Shown piece by piece: positions 43,930 through 56,604 of a stretch of 64,000 nt of DNA. This DNA is from Apophysomyces variabilis (Eukaryota > Mucoromycota > Mucoromycetes > Mucorales > Mucoraceae). The stretch covers positions 57,906 through 121,905 of the forward strand of contig MZZL01000049.1 in NCBI GenBank assembly GCA_002749535.1. The letters run 5' to 3'. Positions within the stretch are counted from its first letter, which is position 1. The number at the start of each line of letters is the position of its first letter. The notes under the pieces were generated by a model, which was not told where the DNA came from, made no database searches, and was given only the letters and a program-made list of their open reading frames with translations. The translations under genes were made by a program, and so were the position numbers.

Positions 43930-44470
43930 GGACAACTTTGTGGGTTCTCTTCAAGCAATGGGAGCAAATACTGTCCACTCTGTGCTCCTCGTCCAATAAA
44001 TTTCCTTCCACCTTAGCAGCCTTCGCTTTGATTGGAAATGACGTAACCATGTTTGTATATGTTTATCCTGGTTGTTTCCAGTACATCAGCGGATAAGTAT
44101 GGAGAGTTCCAGGTCGCATTACCATTGCTTTGTCGTTGATTTTCACGCACGGGGTTTGATTATTTCAACTTAGCTTAATGCGTACCTGGCTGTGGTGTGT
44201 GCATACCCGTGTTATTATGGCCCAGTGGGCTTGCATGTGAAATTGGTCCGTGACACTTCAGGGAGTTTCAAATAACTGGCGTTGTACCCCGTAAAATATC
44301 TTCTGATAGTTTGGATAGCGCCGAGATTGATCTCCTTTTTCTAATTTAATACAGACCTTCCGTTATTTTTCTTTTCCACTTGAAGCTTTTAGGTTTTGTT
44401 AGTTTGCTTATGTGTAACTTCGACAGCATTTTTAATTTTAAAATGCTGTTGATTGCCTCTTTATCTGGTC
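43930..44470 (+). repeat. Dispersed repeat B, copy 3
   Basis: It matches 24290-24860 over about 540 bp, including the CGCACGGGGTTTGATTATTTC and GCTTATGTGTAACTTC stretches. No thioredoxin-like or secreted protein copy adjoins it, so the repeat can occur independently of both. Confidence 0.8.
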
Positions 44471-44545
44471 CATTATGTCAATTTACATACGAATAGATTA
44501 TCCTTCTTTTAGCACGTTGCGGAAAATGATTGGAACAAAAATACA

Positions 44546-45019
44546 ATGGTAGTGGTCACTGGTAGGTTTCCTTCATTTCCTGCCTGCTATTTATTAACAC
44601 GTCATATGATAGGCCACTACACGCTTGCCGTAAAATTCAACAAGCATAATCGACCCAACATTTCGATCTTTGGTTTGCCGATCTCGGTAAAAAGAGCGGG
44701 GGATGAACTCGATGATGCGGTTACACAGGTTGAAGCATGGCTAGAACAAATGGGGACAAAGAAACCTCGTTTAGCATGGAGTAAAAAGAAAAGAATAAAT
44801 CAGGAAAATTTGTTAGCCGGAGGGAATATTAAAAAAATTGTCGTTTTGAGTGAAGCTACTGGCGTGTCTGTTCAAGTACAGCACAACTTTCCTTTCATTA
44901 TACTGCCACAATTAACTACAAACATGATGAGATCAAGTATAATCCCTTGCACACTGCCAACTATAATAACTAACTGTTCCTCCTTCCATTTTGAGATAGT
45001 AATTTTCTATGGACAGTAG
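44546..45019 (+). CDS. Hypothetical ORF, 157 codons
   Basis: The frame contains a charged segment (KRAGDELDDAVTQVEAWLEQ, then a Lys-rich stretch) that looks protein-like between about 44690 and 44850. The first 15 codons may be preceded or interrupted by an intron (GTAGGT at about 44561, ATAG at about 44612). The C-terminal 40 codons look random. Not recognised; possibly one exon of a relic gene. Confidence 0.25.
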   Translation: MVVVTGRFPSFPACYLLTRHMIGHYTLAVKFNKHNRPNISIFGLPISVKRAGDELDDAVTQVEAWLEQMGTKKPRLAWSKKKRINQENLLAGGNIKKIVVLSEATGVSVQVQHNFPFIILPQLTTNMMRSSIIPCTLPTIITNCSSFHFEIVIFYGQ

Positions 45020-45044
45020 CTTAACTTTTTTGAGCTTCTACGGC

Positions 45045-45220
45045 AAAGAAAGAGACCAAACCTACTTTGACAACTTACCTCTTGCAATTGTGCGCCTTCT
45101 ACTTTAAACTCCCCTTATCCCGGCATTCGGAGGCTTCTCCGATTGGCTGCCATCCTCGCGCATAAGCGCAGACCACTTGCCAACGTTTAGTTCTCTGCTT
45201 CATGCCAGTCATTAATCACA
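45045..45220 (+). repeat. Diverged repeat C, copy 1 (pairs with 53110-53310)
   Basis: Shared landmarks in the same order: AAACCTACTTTGACAA, GCATTCGGA, GCGCAGAC-ACC-TG and TTTAGTTCTC-GCTTC. Non-coding. Confidence 0.6.
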
Positions 45221-46854
45221 CTGTCTTCATCCCTCACCACATCTTGCAATGTCTCTATGTCGACAGGTTTTAGGACTGGTTCACTCCCAAACCCAGTCAT
45301 CGCATCCAAATGCCGCAAAATACAAGCTGCCGTCGTGTGGGATTGTTGGCATGCGACGCTACCACAATGCCCTACATCCTCCAATGTACTCTTATAAATT
45401 GATGCATCCTGCGGGTCTAGACACAAAGTCACTCTTCCATCACTCTACAGTGTACCATTACCGTCCGCAATCATTTAATCAACACATGGATTGGATTACT
45501 GTCAGATACTGGCATTTCTGCTTCCAATGGCAAAAGAATCGCCTTTGCTGTTTGTTTATCGATTCTTCATGTTCTATTTACTTGTATCAACTCTTTTGGA
45601 GTGCTTTACACCTTTCCAACCGTAATTTGCCTAAGTTGTTAAAAAGTTGACCAAAAAGAGAGATTACACTTCTCCTCTACCTCGTCTTCTGCGTGCAGGA
45701 CTTGTATAGGGACTTCAACATACAGCAGGTTCATCCGCAGGAAACTCCATATCCATTTGTCGTCCTGTTGAACAAAGTTCACAGAATCGTCCCGCGAATA
45801 TTCTAGATCCTCTGATTCTGCGATTAAAACATCACTCAAAAGATGTCACAGAAATTCAAGTGCTTGCTTTTGAATCTAAACAGCTAAAGCCATTCGTATG
45901 CGGGCTTGTTCATTGTTATCATACCATCGCGAATTTCCCATGAAGAATTCTTTCAATTTTGATTTTGTAATGGCTGTGTACATTAGTTAATAAGACCGAA
46001 AACTATTCCAAATTGAATAAACCCCACCGTTGCTCTCTTTATTAGACATTCTAAAACCTATTTTGGTTGTAAACTTGCAAAACTGAGGTTCTGCAGAAAG
46101 ACAATTCTCCCACTACACGCACCCCATTGTGGGAGGACTTTAAATTGTCCACCGCCATGCTGTGTAACTTTCACACCAGGGCCGTGATTGCTTTCCGGTA
46201 TGCAGCCAATTTTGCCACATTCATAATAACAGTAAACTGTTTAGACTACGAGTGCCCATTTCACAGTGAAAAGAAATGGACATATGTTTTTGTTTCTTTA
46301 TTCTCCTCGAATGAATTCTGACTCTGTAAACTATCCAATGCACTCTTGTTCGTCAGCCATCGGTAATCACCGAAACCATTCCATTGAATAGTAAGATGAT
46401 CTATGCTCATGTCATGAGATTGGGCGATACATTGCTCATGTTTACTCAACTCCTAATTCTCATCGCATTGTGTTTTCTACAGATCGTCATTCACACTTTG
46501 TATATGGAAGCTGATCTGCATAGATTTTTTCTCCATAAGATAGTAACATATACACATCGTTTGACACTATCCATGCGATGGGTCATGCAAAGAGAAAGAA
46601 CATATGTCACTTCGACATCACACATTGTTTGACTTCTTTACAGTTCTTCCGAAAAGAAAAAAAACCATTTGAACGTTTTAAGTTTGAAACAATGACACTT
46701 GCCTAGTTTAGATGCCGTGATTGTACTCAGGTTCGGTTTTAAGATTTACACGGGTACCAACCAATTTACGCTGCAGTTCCGAAACCTTTCATAAGCGTGT
46801 AATGTCATTTCACTCATCACTATCGCCAAGGACATCTTTCCCAACCCCCAAGTC

Positions 46855-46995
46855 TAATTTTGACAGCATCCTTCACATTGACCATTTCCCAAAATAATGA
46901 GAGCATGCCAGAATTCCAAGTAGAGCTGTCATACTTTGAACGCTAAAGACTATCCATGTTCTTATTCGCACTACAGTCTTAAGCTCCACCTAGGG
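46855..46995 (+). repeat. Repeat D, inverted relative of 53920-54050
   Basis: It shares GTCTAATTTTGA-AGCATCC, CAAAATAATGAGAGCATG and GCACTA-AGTCTTA with the reverse complement of the later region. A weaker relative in the same orientation lies at about 20420-20560, downstream of the 20779-21111 fragment. Confidence 0.55.
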
Positions 46996-47399
46996 CCAAT
47001 GGTGTCCCACTGACACTGTGATGATAGATTGATTATATTTATTGATGCAGAAAGTCACGTATAGAATCCTTATATATCTTTAAGTCCGATGTTTGTCTCC
47101 ACTGTAACTATTCTGTATTTACTGGTAGTCAGTACCACCAACGTGCGGCTCGGTGACTGCTTCGAACAAGTTACAGTTGCGCCATTCAAGTTACGTACAA
47201 GACATGGGCATGAAACAGACGTGTCAAAACGGGTATCTTTAACCGAGGTGGGCCAGCATGTGGTCTGATTATAATGTCATTTTGCCGGATTCTCTGCTGC
47301 GCCGACCTCATTTCAAGCCTTATAATACACTGTGAAAAAGATACTTTGCTAAGAATAAAAAGTGCGAAATTTGAACGCGGTTTGTAGGAAGTGGCCATC

Positions 47400-47860
47400 T
47401 TAGTTGGGAAAGTTGATCCCATTGAACATTTTCGGTTATTTACAAATAAGATATAATAAAGTAAGATAAACTTTTTTTGCGCCTACTGATCCATCTGATG
47501 ACAAAGTGAGTAGCATTCCGTCATTGTCAATTTTTATGCAGATTGTTTTTGAACACAAAAACCATATGTACTGTACTGGCAGTGCAGTTACATCGATGAC
47601 TAAACCTTGTTAATATAATGGCGTCGTATTTTGCTGTTCCCGCAATGTCGACACTATCTAAACGTTGCTTCTCAGTATCACAAATTATACATTCCCTATC
47701 CATGTAATTGACTGGACCCAGACTTCATTAAGCGACTAATGCTTTCAGTTTCAATCTTCCCTTTCAATAAACTACATCTGTTTCAAAATTGAACCAGGTA
47801 GTCCAAGAAAAGGCAGCTTCCATTCTTCGGTCCCGTTCCGTTCCTCGGTTCTCTTGTGGA
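47400..47860 (+). repeat. Repeat E, copy 1 (pairs with about 60410-60820)
   Basis: Diverged colinear similarity: TTTTTATGCAGAT, TTAATGCTT / CTAATGCTTTC and a closing TTCGGTTC-rich tract. It is probably an old non-autonomous element. Confidence 0.45.
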
Positions 47861-48608
47861 ATTCCATAACGCATGAAAATGGAAAAGCGCATTAGAATGT
47901 ACAAGTGCTGTGTTAAAAGACACTAGATATTAGACGTAATACAGACGCCAATACAATAATAGTCTGGGACAGAAACATGCAGAAGGCGTAAATCGTACTA
48001 CCAAGGAAAGTAAATACAGAATATAAGGAAGCTAAATAGAGTAGAAGCTACAAATGGCATAGATAACGAAAGAGCATAGAGAATGAACGAAAGAAAAGAA
48101 ATATAGGGACGTGCTACAAGAATGGATAGATAAGTAAAGAATGAAATGTACTGCGCATGAACAAAGGAATAGGGCAGATGCAGGTGTCAAGGCGTCGGTA
48201 GCAGAAGAACAAATGGAAGAATGTACAAGGACGTGAGAAATACCGTCCCAAGCCAAAAAAGGAAAAGGTCTAAAGGCGGACAAACAAGACTTGCCCCGAC
48301 ATCAATTATAGTTACGGAAAGCGCTGCTTTTTGGCAGGTGGCTCTAGTCATCTGATCCATCTTCTTTCTAATATAGCTCTCTACGAATATAAATAAGTTG
48401 TGCATACACGGCGTCTTTCACCGGCACGCGTCTTATTCTATCCCAAGACCCTCGATTCTCAAAAGCACCCTCAACGCTGTCATCTTTGTAAACATCCTAA
48501 CGTAAAGATATTTATTGGACTTTTACGAGTCCAATTGAGTATAGCAGTATTTATTAATGAACTGATCTTTTTATTTTTTTATTCTTTGACACGCAATAGC
48601 AAACAAAC
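47861..48608. other. Non-coding upstream of secreted protein gene
   Basis: No gene was seen. The 5' flank just before 48609 is T-rich with a CAAACAAAC leader, usual for fungal start contexts. Confidence 0.4.
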
Positions 48609-49220
48609 ATGAAGAGCTTTGCTACCCTGGCTGTCTTGTCATTCCTTGCACATTCTGCCCATGCTTGGTGTATGAATGGACATTCCGAAGATGCCATTGA
48701 CTTTGAAGATCTCACGGACCAATGCGGCAACGCTGTCAACTCTGGCGACGTGTTTGTCTTGTACGACGAAATTAGGGACAACTATATTGGCATCGGTGAA
48801 TCCAATTGGCTCACGCTGACCAGGACAGCTCCAGCAGGGTTTTTCTGGCAGTCTTCGCCTAGTAACCCGAGCATCAAGTATCTAAAGGGCACAGTGGGCG
48901 ATAATTGCTCCGTTCGAAATAAGGCATGGCTTGGTCATATGGGTCGGTATATGGCCCCCGACGGCTGTAACGGCGGCGCTTTTCTGGAATTCAGGGCATG
49001 GAATCAGGGTCAGTGCGCGTCGAACTGGTGCTACCAGATTGGTCTGCTGACCGGCGATCAACCTGTCAATGGTGCCATTGCCAATTATGCCTCGGACGGA
49101 TACTTGCATCTTGTGGGCTCAAACTGTGAAGACAAGATATTCAAGTGGGTGCTTGTGAAGCCAAAGAATGGCGTAGGTTGGAAGGCAACATACAGCCTGG
49201 ACGAGCTTAATACCTGTTAA
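48609..49220 (+). CDS. Secreted cysteine-containing protein, 203 aa, unknown family
   Basis: The ATG at 48609 has a good context (AACAAACATGA). An N-terminal signal peptide is clear (MKSFATLAVLSFLAHSAHA, probable cleavage before WCMNG). The mature 184 residues have eight or nine Cys, many Gly, Trp and Asn, and several beta-strand-like segments (DVFVLYDEI, YIGIGESNWLTLTRT, AFLEFRAWNQGQC, DGYLHLVGSNC). The composition suggests a compact, disulfide-bonded beta-rich extracellular protein. The family is not recognised; a lectin- or trefoil-like fold is only a guess from the strand pattern. It is a single exon without breaks and ends with Cys. Nothing nearby suggests a partner. Confidence 0.8.
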   Translation: MKSFATLAVLSFLAHSAHAWCMNGHSEDAIDFEDLTDQCGNAVNSGDVFVLYDEIRDNYIGIGESNWLTLTRTAPAGFFWQSSPSNPSIKYLKGTVGDNCSVRNKAWLGHMGRYMAPDGCNGGAFLEFRAWNQGQCASNWCYQIGLLTGDQPVNGAIANYASDGYLHLVGSNCEDKIFKWVLVKPKNGVGWKATYSLDELNTC

Positions 49221-50900
49221 ATTAACATGTTCTACTATCTCTTCCCCTTCTCCGTCCACTTATTCACTCTTTCTCTTTCTCTTGTTTACGCTAATCAATC
49301 GGTTATTTTCTTTCAAATGTTTTGTTGCGGACAGGTCATGTCTGCTATACTACCAAATCTGCCCCAGGTTGCAGTGTTCAAAAGAGAAATAAAAAGCGAC
49401 GGTGTAAAACTGATTCCATGCTTAAAATGAGAGTAGCTAATCTTTTTGGCTTTGTAGCTTGAATACCATTGTCAGCGGCCAGATGCTATCAGATACTTCT
49501 TAATAATGCCATGACAAGTAAGAAGAAAAAGAGAAAGATGCTGTTCTCAACGAATAAGTATGTACAACAAAACCCTTAATTTCATCGTCTCATAGCAAGA
49601 TGGCTACAACACATGATTACAGTAGCTGGTTGCTTAAACGTCGTCTGTAATGGATTATTTATCCTTTCGGATATTTGAAATTGTTATGTTAAGGAAAGCA
49701 GGCAGAGTTTCCGCCACGCATATGACCCTGACTGGTATGGCTCAGGAGCTGAAGCTCTATACCTGTTAAACTAAAGATCGGAAAAGACGGTAATTCTCAC
49801 GTTCTAGCACGGATTATGACTTCGGAAGTGTTCAGCTATATCATTTGGCCATGGATACAGGAAAAAGGAATCGGGCAACATTCCCGTTGGGTATTGAAGT
49901 ACTGCAGAGGACGGATAATCAAGCAAAACAACGCCATTACCGTATGCCTATCTTGGCCGAAATTAAGAAATTGGCAAGCGAAAGGAAACATACCGGGCGC
50001 AGATGTTGAAGCTGATCTTGATGCAACAACGTACCGGTAGGATTATAGGCTTTGAAGGGTATGAGGCTAGAAGTATACCCGCAGATCAATGTATCTATCT
50101 ATCAAGTGAACACTGTTTTATTGATGATCTCATATCCTGTCTCGTTTTGAACTTGGTCAAAACTGTGTATCAATTTTCAGCTATAGAGTAGTAACACGTC
50201 ATTCACAGCGGGAATAAGTGAGGAGAACCTGTCAAAATTGATCTATTGTTGTGTGTCTGATGAATGATGAAGAATTATTTGGGTTTATGTTCTTTGACGC
50301 TTGACAGTGCTGATCTTCTGAACGCCGCCCGTGTCCTCTATGTCTGTGCGGAAAATCTCACGTAATGTGGATGATAAGTTTCAGAAGCTGCTTCCGGCAG
50401 AATACGCCATTCCGTTGCTTACAGATGTCCGAAAGGAGTAAATACTCCTGCAATCGTGATGACAGTTCTTGATCTTTTGCAGGAAGGATTGTCAGAGTGG
50501 CCTTGATCTTTGGCACCCGTCTTTCACACGGCCCTCCCCTTGGTCTCTTCTGCAACCTTTCCGTTGATGGCATGCCCCTGCTTTGGTTATGTAGGGGTCA
50601 TTTCTGTACTTAGTGTGCCCTTGATCTTTTCGTTATTGTCCCTTAATGATGTCTCATAGTGTCATTGCTTTGATACTAATTCTTTAGTATGACACCTTGA
50701 CCTTCTACCACCCAAAGTTCACTGTGGCGTTAAAACAATTGAGTATTTTCCTTTTACAGTAACTGAACAATGTTTTGATATATCTTCTATTTTCTCTATA
50801 GCACTTTTTCTAATTGCTTCTCTTTCATTTTTTTTCCCACTACGGTGCTTCACTGTAACCTCTCTTCTGGCGCTTACAAATTTTACACCGATTTCGACAA
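49221..50900. other. Non-coding interval
   Basis: Short frames only (for example 49816-50040 and 50358-50573 minus); none has a recognised motif. Confidence 0.4.
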
Positions 50901-50901
50901 T

Positions 50902-51301
50902 AAGAAACGCTCTCAACTGTTCGTTCTGCTAGCGTTCGTTGCTGCCGTAAATAGTGTACACACTTCATCATGGTCAAAGTATTACAAGCAGACGGGACCG
51001 GCTATTGAACTAGGAAAACGCGGCAATGACGGTTATTTCAACAATAACGGTAATCCTGACAATGGTAGTTCTAATGTTCCTGCTGTATGCCCTCAGAGAC
51101 TTTTACACTCCCAACCTTTATGCTGTAGCACTGGAGTACTTAGTGTTGCTGACTTGGAATTCAAACCAACATTGGCACCCTTTACTGGCTATGGCAAGTT
51201 TAAAAGGGTATGTGGTGCCCAGGGTGGAAAAGCTCAATGCTGTTGCAATCCCTGTACCGGGACAAGCAGCACAATGTCAGTATCCTGTTGGTGAAGCATA
51301 G
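50902..51301 (+). pseudogene. Class II hydrophobin relic
   Basis: The core matches class II hydrophobins closely: CPQRLLHSQPLCCSTGVLSV (from 51088) with the first Cys and the CC doublet, then ADLEF where ADLDC is usual, FKRVCGAQGG, and QCC for the second doublet. After that doublet one extra T (about 51241-51243) shifts the frame. In the next phase the sequence continues AIPVPGQAAQCQYPVG and stops at 51299-51301, which is the usual class II ending. A hydrophobic leader (SQLFVLLAFVAAVNSV) precedes a Gly/Asn-rich stretch, but no ATG lies in frame before it; AAG stands at the expected start (50902). There is therefore a missing start, one lost Cys and one frameshift. Class II hydrophobins are established mainly in Ascomycota. 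Confidence 0.8.
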
Positions 51302-53109
51302 ACGGCAGAGTAATTGCGAATCAAGCATACATCATTTCACTGCCAAAAAAAAGCAATAAAAGACCCCAAGACAACAGAAAATGATGTTAGTGATTAGCAA
51401 ACACTGTTATTTTCCAGATAATTGGATTTACTTCTGTATAAATAAAGATACAGGGGTAGAACTTCTATCCAGTCTGTCTTTCCATCCCACAGATATTCCA
51501 TTTTGATACCGGAAGCAATATTCGTCTAAACGCTACGTTGTCGTTTTTAGAAGTTTTTTTTTACTGAACCAGACTGCACGGAAAAAAGGAGGAGACTCCA
51601 ACAAATTTGATTTTTGTCCTACTTATAATTAACGTCTAGTTTCCTCGCTTGTAATTAGGAATAAAATTTACCAGTTCAGGTAAACTAAAATAATTGAGGA
51701 CTATTCATGTTTTGTTCTGATTTCTCAACATGAACGAGGATCTTAGAGGCGTCGACGCTTGTGGACCAAATTTATTGAGCTTTTTTTGTCTCTCGCTCTC
51801 TCTTTTTCCGTCCGCTTTCTATGATGGTCTTCGAGAACCTGCAATTTGCACGAGGTGATTCTGCTCAGTTACCGTGGCCTTGAACCAGCCAAAACTCTCG
51901 TGATACATTCTGTATCTGAGTTCATCTTTCGGCAACAAACAGGTATGTAACACAGAGCGCTGATGTTAGTACGTCACTGTCGACTATCACCTTCCGCACC
52001 TTCAGACAAGGCCCTTGCGGAAGTCTATCGCCATGGTGGACAATGTACGTATTAACATGTGCAAAGAGGTTAAGGACTCTATTCAGTGCCGAGAAACTAT
52101 TCTCATTTATCTTCCCCTATTGTCTTCAAATCAACGCCAGCGACATAACATTCAGCGGCTCTGAAACCAATAGTATATGCGGAGATAATTCAAAAGTGTA
52201 AGAGCAGCAAGAGGAAAGGGTAAGCAAGCCAACTGTCGTGTTACGCATTCCTTCTTTAGGTCTCCTAACAAAGGGAAGACAGATGCATATTCATCTGGTC
52301 ACGCAAGTTTCTCTTTCCTCTCTGTCTTCTCTATGTTTTTTGTCACTCGTGCATTATTAGTTTGACTGGTCACAAATGATTTTTGTCTGTGGTTTAAGAT
52401 ACTGACAGAGCAAAGAAAAAAAAAACACTTTTATCGTCCCATAGCTACAAGGCTAGTCGCAAGGTTTACAATAGCCTGAGCACAACCAGCCATTCATTTT
52501 AATTTCCTTTTCCAAGGTTCTTCTTTTAGCCTTCTCAGACTACTTAAGCATTGATAAGTTACCTCTTATCTTTTTTTTTCATGGGTTTATCAAGCTTGGA
52601 TTCTAATACATTCTTGGTGTTGTAATTCCCTTTAAGGCTATCCTTCGTCCTTTTGGCGTACATTCTTCTTTTCAGTATATCTGTTGTTACGCTTTCTTTA
52701 CGACCCTGTTCATTTGAGCAAAGAATTCACGGACAAACATACATCTAATTCTAATTTTAGATTCAAGGCTTGTGATAGACATTCCCAACACCTGCTGGAC
52801 ACACTGAAAAGGTTGGCGCAAGAATAAGAGCCGTGACACGAATTATCTCGCTCGCCGACCCCTCTTAAGAAGGCACCGCACACACTCCCATATTCTTGCC
52901 CAGGCACGCAAGGCTATACGGTCTATTGTAGGTTACATATACACCCCACAGGCGCGATATTTAATATGAGGTAAGTTAGCATTAGGCGGTTGTCATCAGA
53001 CTTTCCTAGCAGGTGACAAGGCTAGGAATCCCAAAATTTAATGCATTTCAATCGGTTTAACATTGATCTCTACCAGCGATTTTTCTATGGTATACAGTAA
53101 GACTTTTTG
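51302..53109. other. Non-coding interval
   Basis: AT-rich with no gene-like frame. AATAAA hexamers follow the hydrophobin relic at about 51353 and 51440. Confidence 0.4.
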
Positions 53110-53310
53110 AGGATGTGGGAAAAAGAAGGAAGCTCAAACCTACTTTGACAATTGATTTCCCCAAAGCTTGGTGCAGTAGTGCGCTGCCTGTTTCAAACCC
53201 ACTTTGTTCTCTGCATTCGGACGGTTTCCACATTAGGAATCTTTCTCATGCATGCGCACAGACTACCTGTCAAAATTTTAGTTCTCCGCTTCGCGCCATC
53301 ACAAACGGTT
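53110..53310 (+). repeat. Diverged repeat C, copy 2
   Basis: Partner of 45045-45220, in the same orientation. Confidence 0.6.
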
Positions 53311-53463
53311 AGGCACCCTTTTTTATTCCTACTCCACTTCCATTTATACACTATCATGTGGATGACATTATCTCTAACTCTTAACAAACAAACTGATTGG
53401 CCAGTATTTAGTAATACAGATGAAAACAATTGACAGACTAAGATATATTAGGGTTTTTTTTCG

Positions 53464-53883
53464 TTGAGTGCCAATATCAACCAATGCAATCGTTCAATAA
53501 TAACAATCAATGGCACGCACTCCATCCTGACTGAAGGGCAAAACAAGGCCAGTGTGGGTGGAGGCCACCTAACCCAAGCCACTATTCGCTTGCAGGAGGT
53601 CGACGATAAGGGGCCAAGCTCGACTACTTTCCGCCAGTTGGTCAGCTGCCTCCTAGAAGACCATGTCATGTTCGCCAATGGCATGAATATGGAGAAAGTG
53701 CGGTGCATGGCTGTAGAGTTGATGATGAAGAACATAGAGTTCGTGCTGGGCAGGAATGGATTTATTATATGGTTTTTTTGCATATCTTGTCTTCTTAACA
53801 CAGTTCACACTCTTCGCATAGTTTGTTCCTTTTCTCTTTCCATACATAACATTCAGGGAAACAAAGAGTTGGAGGGACATTGA
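53464..53883 (+). pseudogene. Fragment of an unknown family shared with 20779-21111
   Basis: Residues about 21-80 (HSILTEGQNKASVGGGHLTQ through STTFRQLV to GMNMEKVRCMAVELMMKN) align without gaps to the minus-strand fragment at 20.8-21.1 kb. This copy extends about 25 residues further than the other. No start context or N-terminal domain is evident, and the last 40 codons are low-complexity hydrophobic, so it is likely a fragment. The 3' flank (53920-54060) also matches that of the other copy. Not recognised. Confidence 0.5.
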
Positions 53884-54399
53884 ATAAGTAACAATCATAG
53901 CAATGTCAATTGCAAGTTTCTAAGACTATAGTGCGATTTAATCGTGGATAATCTTACAGGGTTCAATGTGTTGATAGTTCTACTTAAAAATTTATCATGC
54001 TCTCATTATTTTGTGAATGGTTAATGTAAGGGATGCTCTCAAAATTAGACACGGAGATGAGCAAGATCTTCTTGTCGCTCATATTAAGGAAGATACCCGT
54101 GTCCTTTTACGTATATATCAATCTATGAGTTTTATTTTACACAATCCTTCTATCCCCTTTCTTTTAGAGTGAAGCCGGCTCTTTGTTTATTCCTCGGTAT
54201 GATTACGATGGCCATATCGTGTGATGATGATGTTTTAGTTATTTATTTCGGAGGTAGAAGTCAAAACCAGGTGCCACAATGAATAGGAAATAGCGGATAC
54301 CAAAAGTATGTTTCATTTTTTTTTCTTTTGTTCTCACTCTAACCGTGCTTATTGATATACGTACCATTCAATATTCGCGGATTACAGTGATTTGTGAAT

Positions 54400-54800
54400 C
54401 TCGACCTCCAAGAAATTATCTAGTTTAGTCTCCCGGAAACAGGAAAACTGTCGATATTTAGGTTTCTGCACTTCCTTTGGTGCCGTATGTGGGGGTCCAT
54501 TCTCGAGTCGCCGGGACGGGTCATGGTCGCACTCGGTAAGTGGTCCGTAAGCTAATACAACCATTGTTAATCATAGTAATACAGGCCCGTTTGCAATTAA
54601 TGGGAACGTCAATCGGTACAACTGCGTAAATATTACCGTGACGGGTACAGTCATATCGCTGAAGGAGGGCCTAAACGACTTGTTGCGGTCAGCTGCCGCT
54701 CCTGGATTAACTACTTCTGGTATTTCCGACGCTGTTGGTGCGCGAATGCAAAAGATAGCTGCGAGATTACCGTACGGGACTTATTGCAGGACCCGATCAT
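54400..54800 (+). pseudogene. Possible two-exon coding relic
   Basis: One frame reads SRKQENCRYLGFCTSFGAVC up to a GTAAGT donor (about 54535). After a short intron ending ATCATAG (about 54578) it continues NTGPFAINGNVNRYNCVN, ITVTGTVISLKEGLNDLLR and ARLPYGTYC before a stop near 54798. The Cys content and Gly-rich strands resemble a small secreted protein, but the first exon is preceded by stops and no start is seen. Confidence 0.3.
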
Positions 54801-56390
54801 AAGGGAAATGTGAAGGAGAATGAAGAGGCCTTGTAAGCTTGGCTTCTTGGAAAGAAGGTCTCCAAAAAAAAAGGAAACTTTCAAAGAACAAGTCATTCCG
54901 GGTGCATGGGTCGTGGTACGAAACTGACGTTGGATTGTGTTGTTATTCGGGAAGATTGATGCCTATCAATTATATGTATGCGAGTAGTGCACATTGAAGC
55001 TATAACTAATGTATTAGGTACTGTTCCTGAATATTCGTTTCTTCAAAAGGCAAAAGACATGGGCAGGGGAAATGGATCTGTATGCAACAGTAAATGGGGG
55101 ATCCGTGTAGGGTATAGTTGCACCCGTCTAAATCTTGAAGTTGACATTGTGTACAATGCTGTCATCGAAAACAGGCAGCTGTCATAGTTTCAAGGTTAAC
55201 ACGTGTCTAAGTCTTTCTTCCATCCATTTCCGATGCAACTGGCAAACAGGTGCAACTATGTCATAGGTCAAGTGAACGACGTTTTTTTCTTTGCTTGTCT
55301 CATACCACGGATAGTCGCATTTGATGTATGTAAATTACTTACAATGAGGGAAAAGAGTGTATATGCAGTGCCTTGCCATGATCAAATGTGAGTGTGACAA
55401 TCGCGAAAGAAAAACGAACATGCGCATACGTTTGACTGCTTAGCACTTTAGATCCAAACCAAGCACTTGAATTGGTGGGACGCGCTTTAAAATGACGTTG
55501 GAATCGCTGTTGCAGAGGATCGAGAAAATCTGCGAGATGATTCCTATAGTTTGTTCTTCAACAGGGCGGCCATGGGTATGGGGTCCGCCTGTTGCTGAAC
55601 CAGTTGATATGGAAGTTCCAGTGCAAATTGTATAGCTTGAAACACGAGGTATGAAGAAGAAATGTGTTGCTTTCTATTTCTTTCCTCCAGTCAGTGATTT
55701 AACAGCGTGAGCTAATTAAGGTAAGAAAAGCGTAAAGCGCGCTAAAAGAGTTTGCAAGAAAAGACAAGGGCAACGAACCGAGCATAGTGGGTCACAGTAA
55801 AGGCAAGAAAGAATGATGGGCAGAAGTCATGGTTAACTAATTCACATTGGTCATAAGTTAAGGACCGCAAAACAATGACTCCATTATTAGTGAAATTGCG
55901 TAGAGATCAGAGGAAGGAACAAAAACAGTAATAGTGGAGCAAGTGGAGGAGATTGTGAAGGAAAGGGAGGAAGAACCGCTTATTAAGTAACAGCAACCGA
56001 TTGTCGGCAAGCAAGGATTTAGGAACAAAGTAGCAAGTTGGTGGACAAGCCCTATGGATCACAACCGTTGGATGCTGTTGGCGTGGATGTAAACAATATC
56101 TCCATTTTTCTTGACAGTAAGGCGCTTGTGGTGAAATGTATAGAAAATAACATAGTGATCTTTGATGGAATTCTTCTAAATTTGCAAGGGCTTAAGTTGG
56201 TAACTGGTAAGTAAGGTCATAGTTAGGATGATAAATGTTTGATGTGGTGGACCTGTGTGGTTTCAAGTCTTGGAGCGCATATATTAATGCAGAAGAAATA
56301 AAGGAATTGATTTACAATACCGGTCTTATCGATGAATTGCCACATGGATAGACGACGTTGGCCTATATGGGCTACAGTTTATCCGTTCAT
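54801..56390. other. Mostly non-coding; short coding-like stretch about 56040-56210
   Basis: The stretch near 56040-56210 reads VDKPYGSQPLDAVGVDVNN and KALVVKCIENNIVIFDGILL without stops and looks protein-like, but it is not recognised. The remainder shows nothing. Confidence 0.35.
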
Positions 56391-56604
56391 TCACGTTGAT
56401 CGTGAACAACGTTAAGCAATGCAAAACCCTTCCAGCAAGTACCTTTACAGCTGAGCCAGAATTATCGATAACAATAAGCAATGACCATTATGCCTGCTTA
56501 CTTCAGTTTTATGCAAATACTTATGCTGATGGACACGTATTGCACGACTTCCATCATTGCCCTCTTAATGAAACGTTCGTCACCAATTGGACAAAAATAC
56601 AGAA

